A stretch of DNA of 64,000 nt from SLJK01 sp964567295 (GTDB taxonomy: Bacteria; Bacillota; Dethiobacteria; DTU022; UBA8154): contig CAZMLU010000003.1 of the NCBI GenBank assembly GCA_964567295.1, positions 4,928-68,927 on the forward strand, written 5' to 3'. The position numbers were made by a program, and so were the translations under genes. This document shows positions 16,923 through 26,004 of this stretch, piece by piece (within the stretch, counting starts at the first letter, position 1; each line of letters begins with the position of its first letter). The notes below the pieces were generated by a model. It saw nothing but the letters and a program-made list of their open reading frames with translations, was not told the DNA's origin and made no database searches.

Positions 16923-17576
16923 ATGGCAGATAGTTTCCCTGAAAGGGCTAAGTCAGCAAGAAAGGATAAGCGCATCAAGGGGGTAAATGCCGCAAAAATG
17001 TTGGGAATCTCCCGCAGTTCTTTATGGAAGTACGAAAAAGGCATGCGCACCCCGGATATAGATGTGGCAATAAATATGGCCGGGGTATACGAGGTGCCCA
17101 TAGATTGGCTGCTGGGTACGAACGAGGTCAGAGAGTCCCCTATAGAGTACCTGCCACCCACAGCAAAACCCGTCGGCAAAACCAAACCTATACCCCTACT
17201 GGGGTCTATCCCCGCAGGCCTTTCCAAGGAAATGCATGAAGAAACGCTCTGTTTTATAGAGACGCCGGAACTGCACGTGAAGAACGGGGATTACTTCTAC
17301 CTGCGGGTTAGCGGAGACAGTATGAACGGAAGCCGTATAAACGACGGGGATTTAATCTTGGTGCAAAAACAACCGCAGGTGGAATCAGGGGAGATAGCGG
17401 TGGTCAGGACAAACAATTCGGAAGGAACCTTGAAAAGGGTAAAATTGGTAGACGATAGGTACATCCTCTACCCGGATAACCCCAACTACGAGCCGCAGGT
17501 TGTGAACTGTGAAGAAGCCCAAATCATTGGGAAGGTGGTAAAGGTCGAGTTTGACCCCAACCAAAAGAAACGCTAA
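16923..17576 (+). CDS. LexA-like HTH / S24 self-cleaving repressor
   Basis: 217 residues from the ATG at 16923, 8 nt after GGAGG. The Cro/CI-type helix-turn-helix spans residues about 5-60 (AAKMLGISRSSLWKYEKG). The S24 domain has a cleavage site Ala98-Gly99 (GSIPAGLSKE), nucleophile Ser133 (SGDSMNGS) and Lys171 (EGTLKRVKL). The spacings of 35 and 38 residues nearly equal E. coli LexA (35 and 37), so RecA-stimulated autocleavage is likely. It is a CI-type repressor rather than the Firmicutes LexA itself, since the HTH class differs. The gene is divergent from the YolD-UvrX polymerase, its probable target, and may also control yhaO/yhaN downstream. Confidence 0.9.
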   Translation: MADSFPERAKSARKDKRIKGVNAAKMLGISRSSLWKYEKGMRTPDIDVAINMAGVYEVPIDWLLGTNEVRESPIEYLPPTAKPVGKTKPIPLLGSIPAGLSKEMHEETLCFIETPELHVKNGDYFYLRVSGDSMNGSRINDGDLILVQKQPQVESGEIAVVRTNNSEGTLKRVKLVDDRYILYPDNPNYEPQVVNCEEAQIIGKVVKVEFDPNQKKR

Positions 17577-17645
17577 GAAGCGTCAAAGAAAAGTGCCAGT
17601 GAAGCAATGGGACCTCAAGCTGTGTGAAATCTATCATCCTAAAAT

Positions 17646-17773
17646 TTGTTTCCCATTTGACACATGATATTGCTATTCTAGCGATCACTCTCTTTCAATT
17701 TCGCTAAAAAGAAGGACGTGGCGATGAAAACTCGAAATTGAATTGTTGAAAACGTATTGCTTATGGGAAACAA
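17646..17773. repeat. Inverted repeat pair, possible small MITE-like element
   Basis: TTGTTTCCCAT (17646-17656) and ATGGGAAACAA (17763-17773) are perfect inverted 11-mers about 106 bp apart, with partly matching flanks (AAATT on the outer sides). They lie in the 296-bp non-coding gap before the nuclease gene. There is no ORF inside. This could be a non-autonomous element or chance. Confidence 0.35.
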
Positions 17774-17872
17774 TTTCTGGTTAGACGATTATGCAGCTTT
17801 GTTGTGCCAATTGGTAAACGAAAAATAAAAAACTATTTTCAGAGTCACGAAAGTTTCATTAGAGGTGAGTTT

Positions 17873-19003
17873 ATGCCAAGAATTTTGCATTTGGCAGATC
17901 TGCATCTGGGCTGGGAGCCAACATACCTGCCTGGAGAGAAACGAAAAATCCGCCGCAGTGAGCGGGACCAGCTTCTCCAAAAAGCTGTTGACTATGCCCT
18001 TTCCCCACAGAATGGTATTCAAGCAGTCTTGATCGTGGGAGATTTGTTTGAACGCTACTGCCCTGAAGCACCTCTTGTGGGCCAGGTCAAAAAACAAATA
18101 GCCCGCCTGGATAAAGCCGGCATGCTTGTAGTCACAATACCTGGCAATCATGATGAAATAACCTACCGGGAATCAGTTTATCGTCAACACGGCGAGGACT
18201 GGCCGGGGCATCTAGTTCGCAATCCCATGCCGGAACTGTCTGTTTCAGGCGAAGTAAATGGCACGGGGGTCCATATATATTCCCTGGCTTATACGGGGGG
18301 ATTAACCCGTCCGGGGGCCATAACGTCTTTTCCCCGTCACGATGCTTCTGGCATACATATCGGTGCTTTCCACGGTTCTTTGGACTGGGAAGGCCTGGCA
18401 GATAGAAGTTTGCCGCTTGATTCTTCTCTCCTGGCGGGGGCCGGTTATGATTATGTAGCGTTAGGTCATTACCATCGTTATACGGAAAAGAAAATTGGCT
18501 CAGGCAAAGCCGTGTATCCCGGCGCCGTAGAATTTAAGAACTTCAATGACCCCGGAAACGGTTCTCTTACAATAGTTGAACACATGGGCAGCCATATCAA
18601 GATAGAAGCTGTGCCTCTCGCGGTGCGGCAGCATCAATTCCAAGAGCTGGATCTTTCTGATTTTGCTGGCCCGGAAGAGCTCCGCCAGGTTTGCCTGCGC
18701 TTGGCGGACCAGGAAATGATGATGCACCTGACCCTAACCGGGTCTCACCGTTTTCCCGTTCACGCAGAAACCCTGGCTGCTGAACTTGAGCCTTATTTTT
18801 TCCATCTGGAGATTGAAAACTCCGCTTATTTTTTTGCGAAAAATTTTTTGGACAGTATTGCTCAAGAGCCTACTGTACGGGGCACATATGTCCGCCGTAT
18901 CCGGGAAAAACAAAAGGAAACCTCTTCGGAACGGGAGCAAAAAGTCCTGGAGCGGGCTTTATTAACGGGTTTGGCTGCCTTGGAGGGAAGTGATTTAAGT
19001 TGA
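17873..19003 (+). CDS. DNA repair exonuclease, SbcD/YhaO-like metallophosphoesterase
   Basis: 376 residues from the ATG at 17873, after GAGGTG. Metallophosphoesterase motifs in order: LHLADLHLG (metal ligands Asp, His), IVGDLFERY, IPGNHDE, GAFHGSLD and ALGHYHRY. These are the Mre11/SbcD active-site blocks. A C-terminal capping region follows. It should be the nuclease half of a two-protein complex with the ATPase encoded immediately downstream (4-nt overlap), acting on DNA ends or hairpins. The B. subtilis counterpart pair is YhaO/YhaN. No phage or island marker is adjacent. Confidence 0.88.
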   Translation: MPRILHLADLHLGWEPTYLPGEKRKIRRSERDQLLQKAVDYALSPQNGIQAVLIVGDLFERYCPEAPLVGQVKKQIARLDKAGMLVVTIPGNHDEITYRESVYRQHGEDWPGHLVRNPMPELSVSGEVNGTGVHIYSLAYTGGLTRPGAITSFPRHDASGIHIGAFHGSLDWEGLADRSLPLDSSLLAGAGYDYVALGHYHRYTEKKIGSGKAVYPGAVEFKNFNDPGNGSLTIVEHMGSHIKIEAVPLAVRQHQFQELDLSDFAGPEELRQVCLRLADQEMMMHLTLTGSHRFPVHAETLAAELEPYFFHLEIENSAYFFAKNFLDSIAQEPTVRGTYVRRIREKQKETSSEREQKVLERALLTGLAALEGSDLS

Positions 19004-22000
19004 ACGAGCACAGGGTTACCTTTAAAAGGTTGATCCTTGAAGGTTTCGGTCCCTATCGTGATCGCACAGAGTTTAATTTTGGAGAAGAAATAAACTGCTA
19101 CGTGGCCAGCAATGAAAGTGGCAAAAGCACTATGGTAGCCGGCCTTGTTGCAACTTTTTTCGGACTTATGCACCGCCAAAGAGCCACCACCCCCTTTACC
19201 CTGGAACGCTTACGCAACTGGGACGACCCTTCCCGCTGCCGGGGAGAAGTTTTCTTTGCTGCCGGGGAACAATACTACCAGGTTATTCGTGACTTCGATA
19301 CCCACCGGGTTGAACTATGGTTAATCGAAGAAGATTTTACCAGGAAAAAAATGTTGGTAGAAGGCACTCATAATCCCGTTGCAACAAAGCGCCTTAAAGT
19401 ATACGAGGAAAAAATGCAGGAACTGCTGGGAATTAACAGCCAGGAACTGTTCAGTGATACATTTTGCGTAGAGCAGCCGCTGCCAGAACCCAAAAATATT
19501 AGCGCCGAATTACAGGGATTGCTATCCGGCGGCAGAGGAACTGCTTTTTATGATGCTTTAAAAAGGTTAAGCGCTAATTTAAAGTCGCTGACAAGGCTCA
19601 CCGGACCCAATGACCGGGGAATAACTGCCCGCAATATGGGTAAAAACGGTATCTTAGAGCATCTTGAGACCGAGATATCGGAATTGGAGCAGCGCATAGA
19701 AAACGGCAGGCAGGTAGCGGACTCCCTGGAGGAAATTTGCGAACAGCTGCTTTCCGTAGAAGAAAGCTTTGATAAAAAAAAGGAACAGCTGGATAAAAAA
19801 GAAAGAACCAGGCAGGCCTTGTCCAACTGGCAACTTTTGCAGAATGAATACCGCAACGCAGCCCGGGAACGGGATAAAATCAAGCAAGCTGAAGCAGAGG
19901 TGCGAAAGCTGCAGGAGAAGCTGAAAAAGCTGGAGGATGAGCTGAAGCGGGACTATCCTGAATTTGAAGGTGCCGCATCGGAAGCAGGTGAAGTCCTGGA
20001 AGAACTGGTTCCCCTGGTCAATCAGCTTCAAGAACTCGACGAAACAATCGGCGGGCTAAAAAAGTCCTTGCAGGAAGATAGCGAAAACTTTACCGCCCTT
20101 AATAACGAATTAAGCAATAAATTCAGCGGCTGGGACTGGTTGGGAGCAGACCCGGCCGCCCGCCTCAAAACTATTCGCAGAAATGCTGAAACATGTAAAA
20201 GAGAGTGGGATCAATTTAGAAAGAACGAAGCGGAATTAGAGGAAATAAATAACGAGTTAAAAAATTACTTTTCCCCTTTCGAAAATGCTTCTAAAGAAGA
20301 ACTGGATTTGGCCGGGAATTATCATCGCTACCTCGGCTTGCTGGCCAATACCGAAGATAAAGCCATGCAGGCCTTGAAAGACGCTCAAGAAAAGAAAAAA
20401 AGATATCACGAAGCTCGCGCTGCTTTTGAAAGCAAATACAGTGAACTGGCTGCTATGCCGGAAGATGTAGGGAAGGCTATAAACGGAAAGCTCTCCGCGA
20501 TAAAGGAAAAAAAAGAACTTGAAGAATCAGAGAAGCAAATTGCGCGGAAACTTGTCGCCCCTTTATGGTTACGGATCGGCAGCATGGTTCTCCTGGCAGG
20601 GCTGGCTGGCGTCCTTGCAGGGACGAACAACACAGCGTTCCTGTTTCTGGTTGTTCTTGTCGCTGCCCTCATCGGTTATCATGCAGGCAGTATTATTTAT
20701 ACCCTGACCAATACAAACGCTCGCCGACAACTGGCCCGAACACGGGAAGAGCTGCGGCGGTGCAAAGAAAAAGTTGACACCTTTAACAATAAACTGGGGC
20801 AATGCGCCGCCGCCGATGAGGCAGAATTGGGACGGCTGCTTCAGCGTCTCTACCAATATGAGGAGGAAAAACGCCGCCTTGGGGAAGAAGAAAAAAATAT
20901 AGCGGAAGATGAATTGGAAAAACTTGAAACGGAATGGAAAACAGCCGAGAAAGAAAAAAAACAGTTTGACCGTAAGATGAGTTCCTTTTTCGAGGTTTTT
21001 GATGATCTTTCAACTGCTTATAACCAGTGGTTATCCAAGCGGGAAAGAAAGAAAAGGTTGGAAAGTGATTTAAACCTCCAGGCCGATGAAACCTGGGGCT
21101 GCAACATGGAAACTGCTAGCATCGCCCCCCTTTCGGGTGATACGGCGGAACACTGGCAAGAAGTGTCCTGCTTTTTACAGGTGGCTGCGGATGCTCCCCC
21201 GGAACAAAATGTGGCAGGCATGATAAAACAGCTTGATGGTTTGAACGAAAGATGGTGGCAGCAACAGGAAGAAACCGCCGTTAAATTGGCTGAGATTAAA
21301 AGCAGTATCAGTAACCTTGACTATAAAATTAAGTCGTGCAGCAGCCAGTTAAAAGAAAAGCAAGAAAAAAGAAAAGAGCTGTCGAACTACAAAAATCAGC
21401 TTGACGATAAAATAAGGGATATATTGGAAAAGAACGGGAACAACGCTGCAATCGCTTTAGAACGTTGGAAAAAGCGGCAGCAAATTGTCAAAGATAAAGA
21501 TGCCGCAGAACTGCAGTTAAAAACGGTTTTACATAACAACGGCGTTGAAGATGTGGCTTCAATTCAGAGCCTTCTCTATCAAAAAGAAGACCATGTAACT
21601 GCCCGCCTACTCAGGTGGAAAGAACATATAGAACAAAATCCGGGACTGCCAGGAACTGAAGAGGCCGAAGATCTGGAGCAGATATACAACTACCTGGAAA
21701 CTACAGAAAGAGAAATAAAGCAGCTTGAGTCAGACAAAAAAACCCTGGAGCAATCCCGCAGTGAATTGATCAGAAAACAGGCTTCTTTGGAAGGAGAATC
21801 TCCCCTTAATATAGCAGCAGCAGAAATAGAACTTGCGGAGATGAAACAGCAACGCGAAAGACTAGAAATTGAGGCAGACGCCCTGGAAATAGCACATAAG
21901 GAGCTGGAAGAGGCTATTAACGATTTTCGCCATGCCTACAAGGAACACCTGGAGAAGCAGGCTTCATCTTACTGCCAGGCTATTGCAGGCGTGCCTGAAC

Positions 22001-22311
22001 GATACGTTGAATTTGACAAGGATTTCAATATAAGTGTGCGGGAAAGCGGGCGCGCGTGCTCGGTAGATCAATTAAGCAAAGGGGCCCGCGATCAGCTCTA
22101 CCTGGCCCTCCGTTTTGCCGTGGCCGACCTGCTGGCTGAAGAAATCAAGCTACCGTTATTATTCGACGACTCGTTTACAAGCACCGATGCCTACCGGCGG
22201 GAAAACATTCGCCAGATTTTACAAAAGCAAGCGCAAGAACGGCAGTTTGTGATCATGGCCCATGCAGATACTTTTTCCACATGGGGACATCCTATAGAAC
22301 CAAAAGGTTGA
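19000..22311 (+). CDS. SMC/Rad50-like ATPase, SbcC/YhaN type with membrane hairpin
   Basis: 1103 residues. The TTG start overlaps the nuclease stop (TTGA) and has GGAGGG 12 nt upstream. Walker A is ASNESGKST (Lys42). The ABC signature near the C-terminus is LSKGARDQLYLAL and Walker B is LPLLFDDSF. Between them run long charged coiled coils, interrupted at residues about 520-570 by two hydrophobic helices (IGSMVLLAGLAGVLAG; FLFLVVLVAALIGYHAG). This mid-protein membrane hairpin is a feature of the YhaN group and replaces the zinc hook of Rad50/SbcC. It probably tethers the complex to the membrane. It would drive DNA-end processing with the upstream nuclease. Confidence 0.9.
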   Translation: MNEHRVTFKRLILEGFGPYRDRTEFNFGEEINCYVASNESGKSTMVAGLVATFFGLMHRQRATTPFTLERLRNWDDPSRCRGEVFFAAGEQYYQVIRDFDTHRVELWLIEEDFTRKKMLVEGTHNPVATKRLKVYEEKMQELLGINSQELFSDTFCVEQPLPEPKNISAELQGLLSGGRGTAFYDALKRLSANLKSLTRLTGPNDRGITARNMGKNGILEHLETEISELEQRIENGRQVADSLEEICEQLLSVEESFDKKKEQLDKKERTRQALSNWQLLQNEYRNAARERDKIKQAEAEVRKLQEKLKKLEDELKRDYPEFEGAASEAGEVLEELVPLVNQLQELDETIGGLKKSLQEDSENFTALNNELSNKFSGWDWLGADPAARLKTIRRNAETCKREWDQFRKNEAELEEINNELKNYFSPFENASKEELDLAGNYHRYLGLLANTEDKAMQALKDAQEKKKRYHEARAAFESKYSELAAMPEDVGKAINGKLSAIKEKKELEESEKQIARKLVAPLWLRIGSMVLLAGLAGVLAGTNNTAFLFLVVLVAALIGYHAGSIIYTLTNTNARRQLARTREELRRCKEKVDTFNNKLGQCAAADEAELGRLLQRLYQYEEEKRRLGEEEKNIAEDELEKLETEWKTAEKEKKQFDRKMSSFFEVFDDLSTAYNQWLSKRERKKRLESDLNLQADETWGCNMETASIAPLSGDTAEHWQEVSCFLQVAADAPPEQNVAGMIKQLDGLNERWWQQQEETAVKLAEIKSSISNLDYKIKSCSSQLKEKQEKRKELSNYKNQLDDKIRDILEKNGNNAAIALERWKKRQQIVKDKDAAELQLKTVLHNNGVEDVASIQSLLYQKEDHVTARLLRWKEHIEQNPGLPGTEEAEDLEQIYNYLETTEREIKQLESDKKTLEQSRSELIRKQASLEGESPLNIAAAEIELAEMKQQRERLEIEADALEIAHKELEEAINDFRHAYKEHLEKQASSYCQAIAGVPERYVEFDKDFNISVRESGRACSVDQLSKGARDQLYLALRFAVADLLAEEIKLPLLFDDSFTSTDAYRRENIRQILQKQAQERQFVIMAHADTFSTWGHPIEPKG

Positions 22312-22440
22312 TTTTCGTTTATTGTTGAAACCTTCCTCCTAATTCACAACTTAATCTTGACATTTTCTTCACATTCAGTTGATACAATCCTCACACGTTG
22401 CCATTATAATATAACCAGCACTCAAAAGGAAGGAGGTGGA

Positions 22441-22758
22441 ATGATGCCAAAAAGGAGTAGATCCTTAATAATTCTGTTGGTGGTATCCATTATGGTACTT
22501 TCAGTCGCTTCAGTGGCTTTTGGTTCTGATGGAATCAGAGTACAAGAAGATATACAGCTTAATGAGGCCAGGAATCTTGATGAACAGGAAGAAAACCAGT
22601 ATAATTGCCAAAAGCAATTAAGGCAGCAAGAAGGTGACGGAGTTTGCAGTGAGGATTGCGAACCTCTTCAAAAAAGGGAGCAGAACCACGAACTCAAGGA
22701 AGAAGAGAGGAAGTTGAAACAAGGCGGTAGAAATCAAGAAGATGGCAACAACGGTTAG
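22441..22758 (+). CDS. Small secreted, highly charged protein of unknown function
   Basis: About 105 residues behind AAGGAGG; ATG at 22441 or 22444. A clear signal peptide (LIILLVVSIMVLSVASVAFG) is predicted to be cut before SDG. The mature part is almost all Glu, Gln, Lys, Arg and Asn, with three Cys (YNCQK, GVCSEDCE). It has no family that I recognise. It lies just before a response regulator/sensor kinase pair, separated by a strong terminator. An accessory role as an extracytoplasmic modulator of the kinase is possible, but is inferred only from position. Confidence 0.65.
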   Translation: MMPKRSRSLIILLVVSIMVLSVASVAFGSDGIRVQEDIQLNEARNLDEQEENQYNCQKQLRQQEGDGVCSEDCEPLQKREQNHELKEEERKLKQGGRNQEDGNNG

Positions 22759-22799
22759 AATAGAAATACTAATAAATTGTAGTAAATGACTCTGCGCAT

Positions 22800-22831
22800 A
22801 AGCTGTCACGATATTTCTTTCGTGACAGCTT
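22800..22831 (+). terminator. Strong hairpin, probable terminator
   Basis: AAGCTGTCACGA and TCGTGACAGCTT pair perfectly over 12 bp with an 8-nt loop. It follows the small secreted-protein gene; the T-run is short. Confidence 0.65.
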
Positions 22832-22941
22832 TGCTAAGATAAAGCATGTTATAGAAGATAGCAACGAGGCCAGATCGAGCCAGGGCCTCTCTTCTCGGGA
22901 AATGCAAATAATTTCCTCTACCAATGTCAAGGAGGCGGCCT

Positions 22942-23643
22942 TTGACTGAAAAATATAAGCTGGTTGTAATTGAAGATGAAGTCAAGATCGGGCAGATGAT
23001 CAAGGATTACCTGGAAAAAGAAGGAGCAGAGGTCTTTCTGGCCAAAGACGGGACCGGTGGCATGAAAATGGTTAAAGAGAAATCACCTCACCTGGTTCTG
23101 CTTGATCTTATGTTGCCCGATATTAACGGCCTGGAAGTATTCCGACAACTGCGCCGGGATATGGATACTCCCGTCATCATGCTTACTGCTAAATCCCAGG
23201 AAGTAGACCGGGTCGTAGGGCTGGAACTAGGCGCTGATGATTATATAACCAAGCCTTTTAGTTTGGCAGAGCTTGCGGCACGAATCAGAGTGGTGCTACG
23301 CCGCACTATGCTTCAGCAAAAACTGCAAAGGGGGCAGGAGAAGGTGATTATCAGAGGCCCCTTTCATCTGGACGTGGAGAACTACCAGCTGAAAAAAGAT
23401 TCCTGGGATATTATCCTGACACCGATGGAATTTAATCTCTTCGCCTTATTGGCCCGTTATCCGGGGCGGGTTTTCAGCCGCCTGCAGCTCCTGGAAGCTT
23501 GCCTTGGTGAAGCATACAGCGGCTATGAACGCTCTATTGACACACATATCAGCAATCTTCGAAAAAAAATTGAAAACGATCCCGGCCATCCCTTTTATAT
23601 CACTACTGTATTTGGGTTGGGCTATAAGTATAGTGGCAAATAG
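22942..23643 (+). CDS. OmpR-family response regulator
   Basis: 233 residues from the TTG at 22942, which lies 6 nt after AAGGAGG; the in-frame ATG at 22924 would put that site inside the gene. The receiver domain has the acidic pair (VIEDE), phospho-acceptor Asp in LLDLMLPD, Thr in MLTAKSQ and Lys in YITKPF. The C-terminal winged helix is of OmpR/PhoB type (LTPMEFNLFALLARYPGRVFSR; YERSIDTHISNLRKKI). It forms a two-component system with the kinase 47 nt downstream. The gene is of BaeR/ResD-like size; its targets are unknown. Confidence 0.93.
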   Translation: MTEKYKLVVIEDEVKIGQMIKDYLEKEGAEVFLAKDGTGGMKMVKEKSPHLVLLDLMLPDINGLEVFRQLRRDMDTPVIMLTAKSQEVDRVVGLELGADDYITKPFSLAELAARIRVVLRRTMLQQKLQRGQEKVIIRGPFHLDVENYQLKKDSWDIILTPMEFNLFALLARYPGRVFSRLQLLEACLGEAYSGYERSIDTHISNLRKKIENDPGHPFYITTVFGLGYKYSGK

Positions 23644-23690
23644 TTTAAATTAAGAGGAGGTAAAAGCGGTCCAACCCGCTGACCCGAATA

Positions 23691-25088
23691 GTGAAAATAC
23701 GCTCAAAATTTTTCTTTGCCTTTATCCTGGTCATAGCGGTAGCAGTAGCTGTTATGGCCTTTACGTCACGCATCTACATTTCCAATATATTTGACCGTTA
23801 TGTGGAGGGGTACCGCAATGTGGTCCTGGAGCAGTGGGAGTATTTATTTATTTCCTATTACCAGGACCAGGGGGGCTGGGACGGGATAAAAAATTTTCTT
23901 TCAAAACGCCCCGCCAGGGGAAGAGGGGTGACTATGCCTCAGGGACATATGAAAGGTGGCACAAGCGGCATCCTACCTGGTGAAAGGCTTCTACTTACTG
24001 ATAAAAAAGGAGAAATTGTGCTTGATTCCAACCTGGAAAGAACGGGAGATATCCTCCCCACTTCCCAAATGGAGCAAGGACATCAGCTCTACCTCCATGA
24101 GGAAGAAATTGGAACCCTTATTCTACATTCTCAAGAGAGCACAGCAGCACTGACACTGGAAGAACAGTTCTCCCAGTCTATTATGTGGGCCGTCTTTTGG
24201 GGAGGGATGATAGCACTCCTGGTAGGAGTAACAGCGAGCCTTCTCCTTACCAGGCAGATCACCCTTCCCCTGGCGCAGCTTACTGCTTCAGCCCGCCGGT
24301 TTGCCCACCGCGATTTTTCACATCGGGTGCAGCTGAAGAGAAACGATGAGGTGGGCAACCTGGCAGACGCATTTAATATAATGGCAACAAATATTGAGAC
24401 AAATGACAATCTGCGCAGCAATATGATGGCTGATGTTTCCCATGAGCTTAGAACACCTCTTACCATACTTAGAGGAAACTTTGAAGCGCTGCAGGCAGGA
24501 AAGGTAATAGCCACTCCCGAGCTTCTCTCTTCACTCTATGACGAGGTGCTCAGAATAGGCCGGCTTGTAAATGACCTGGAATCTATCAATCTGGCAGAGG
24601 CAGGAAAGCTGTTGCTCAGGTATAAAAATGTGGAAGTAAGCGATCTGCTATGGAAAGCTGCTGCTGCCTTCCAATACGAAGCAGACGAACGGGGTATAGA
24701 GTTCACGGTAGAAGTGGATAGGAAAGTGCAGAGCTGGTTTATGGATGAAGACCGTATGGTACAGGTATTGATTAACCTTTTGGCCAATGCTTTCAAGTTT
24801 TCTCCCGATAAGGGGAAAATAGAGCTTTTAGCCAAGGAAGAAAATGGCTCCCTAGTGGTGGAGGTAAAAGATTCCGGCCCCGGGATTCCCGAAGAGGACC
24901 TTCCTTTTATATTCGAGCGTTTTTACAAGTCCAGCAAAGGCAGGGGGGACGGCAGCGGCCTGGGACTTTCCATCGCAAAAAGCTTTGTCGAAACTCATGG
25001 CGGCAATATACAGGCCTATAACATACACGGAAGAGGAAGCGCCTTTTTCGTAACCCTCCCTCCACAGTGCGATCAAGGTTCTAATTAA
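23691..25088 (+). CDS. Membrane sensor histidine kinase (BaeS-like)
   Basis: 465 residues. TM1 is at residues about 8-28. A short extracytoplasmic sensor domain follows, then TM2 (WAVFWGGMIALLVGVTASLLL). HAMP comes next, then HisKA with the phospho-accepting His in DVSHELRTPLT. The ATPase domain has the N-box NLLANAFKFS, DSGPGIPEED and GSGLGLSIAKSF. It pairs with the upstream OmpR-type regulator. The GTG start is unsatisfactory: the nearest good ribosome site (AGAGGAGG, 23653-23660) is about 30 nt away, and a CTG at 23679 is the only alternative close by before an in-frame stop. The signal is unknown. Confidence 0.9.
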   Translation: MKIRSKFFFAFILVIAVAVAVMAFTSRIYISNIFDRYVEGYRNVVLEQWEYLFISYYQDQGGWDGIKNFLSKRPARGRGVTMPQGHMKGGTSGILPGERLLLTDKKGEIVLDSNLERTGDILPTSQMEQGHQLYLHEEEIGTLILHSQESTAALTLEEQFSQSIMWAVFWGGMIALLVGVTASLLLTRQITLPLAQLTASARRFAHRDFSHRVQLKRNDEVGNLADAFNIMATNIETNDNLRSNMMADVSHELRTPLTILRGNFEALQAGKVIATPELLSSLYDEVLRIGRLVNDLESINLAEAGKLLLRYKNVEVSDLLWKAAAAFQYEADERGIEFTVEVDRKVQSWFMDEDRMVQVLINLLANAFKFSPDKGKIELLAKEENGSLVVEVKDSGPGIPEEDLPFIFERFYKSSKGRGDGSGLGLSIAKSFVETHGGNIQAYNIHGRGSAFFVTLPPQCDQGSN

Positions 25089-25360
25089 TTCAACCACAAA
25101 GGGCTTGCCGCAAAGTTTGATGCTGAGGCCGACAGGCTGCCATTTTTGCCTGTGGCCTCAATTAATATTAGTAAGATTAATATCAAACCGGGAACCAGGC
25201 AGGGCTTGTGAGTCAGTTCCCTTACCCATTTACCCTGCTCGGTTCTTCCATCGGGATAGCTCATGCTGCCTTCACCATGCGCAAAACCGGTCTTCAGCTC
25301 ACCGGCATATTCTGAACCATCAGGTAAAACTATGGTCCCTTCTCCGTCTAAGTCCCTTCC
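25085..25360 (-). pseudogene. MORN-repeat fragment, in frame behind the zinc-ribbon gene
   Basis: 92 codons without a stop directly follow the TAA of the zinc-ribbon gene in the same frame. They encode two MORN-like repeats (GEGTIVLPDGSEYAGELK; GEGSMSYPDGRTEQGKW), then a hydrophobic stretch (PGLILILLILIEA). There is no good start codon or ribosome site for the fragment alone. It may be a lost C-terminal part of the upstream protein (stop mutation), a decayed separate gene, or a read-through extension. It ends overlapping the 3' end of the kinase gene on the other strand. Confidence 0.55.
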
Positions 25361-25819
25361 TTACATTACCTGGTACAAATACTGATCGAGGATTACAGAA
25401 ATAAAGACCCCTGCAACAGCCGAGAAAAGAACCGCCACGATAAGCAGGATTACTGTCCAAATCAAAGCAGCAGCAGCAAGGTTTTTCTGGTTTTTGTTTT
25501 TACTGCTCAGGGTCCATACGATCATCATAATGATATTAACCACAGGAATGCCAAATACAAAAAGCATGAGAAAATAAGTCCCTATCCCCAAAGGCCGGGT
25601 GCTATCATCATCGACAGCTTCAGCCCGGGCGTTAGCATTAACGGGCGGGGTAGCAGCAGCCTGTCGGGCCTCCGGTGATGGAGGCTCTGCCGTCTGATTT
25701 TGGGTTTCTGAGACATTCATTTGCTCCGAACCCCCTCCTGCTTCTTCAATGTGAGCCCCACATTCTTGGCAAAATGAAGCTTCCGGGCCAACCTCTGCTT
25801 GACAATTTTGACATTTCAT
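25361..25819 (-). CDS. Zinc-ribbon membrane protein
   Basis: 152 residues from the ATG at 25819, after GAGGAGAG. An N-terminal zinc ribbon (CQNCQAEV ... FCQECG, two CxxC pairs) is followed by a Pro/Ala/Glu-rich linker of about 60 residues. Two membrane helices come last (TYFLMLFVFGIPVVNIIMMI; LIWTVILLIVAVLFSAVAG), joined by a basic loop. This architecture is common in Firmicutes proteins of unknown function. The stop codon is followed in frame by MORN repeats, so the present C-terminus may be shortened. Confidence 0.75.
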   Translation of the reverse strand: MKCQNCQAEVGPEASFCQECGAHIEEAGGGSEQMNVSETQNQTAEPPSPEARQAAATPPVNANARAEAVDDDSTRPLGIGTYFLMLFVFGIPVVNIIMMIVWTLSSKNKNQKNLAAAALIWTVILLIVAVLFSAVAGVFISVILDQYLYQVM

Positions 25820-26004
25820 AGTCTCTCCTCCTCTTAAAATGATATTTGTGCCCTTCTCCTCAAACATACCCTTTGATGCAGAACAATATGCATTATCGGC
25901 CTGAAATTGCACCCCCCTTCTTTGCAAACGGGAATATCCTTCTCCCGCCAAAGGATTTTCATAATATATGTAGAACTATAGAAATAATTGAGGTGACCAA
26001 GCGA

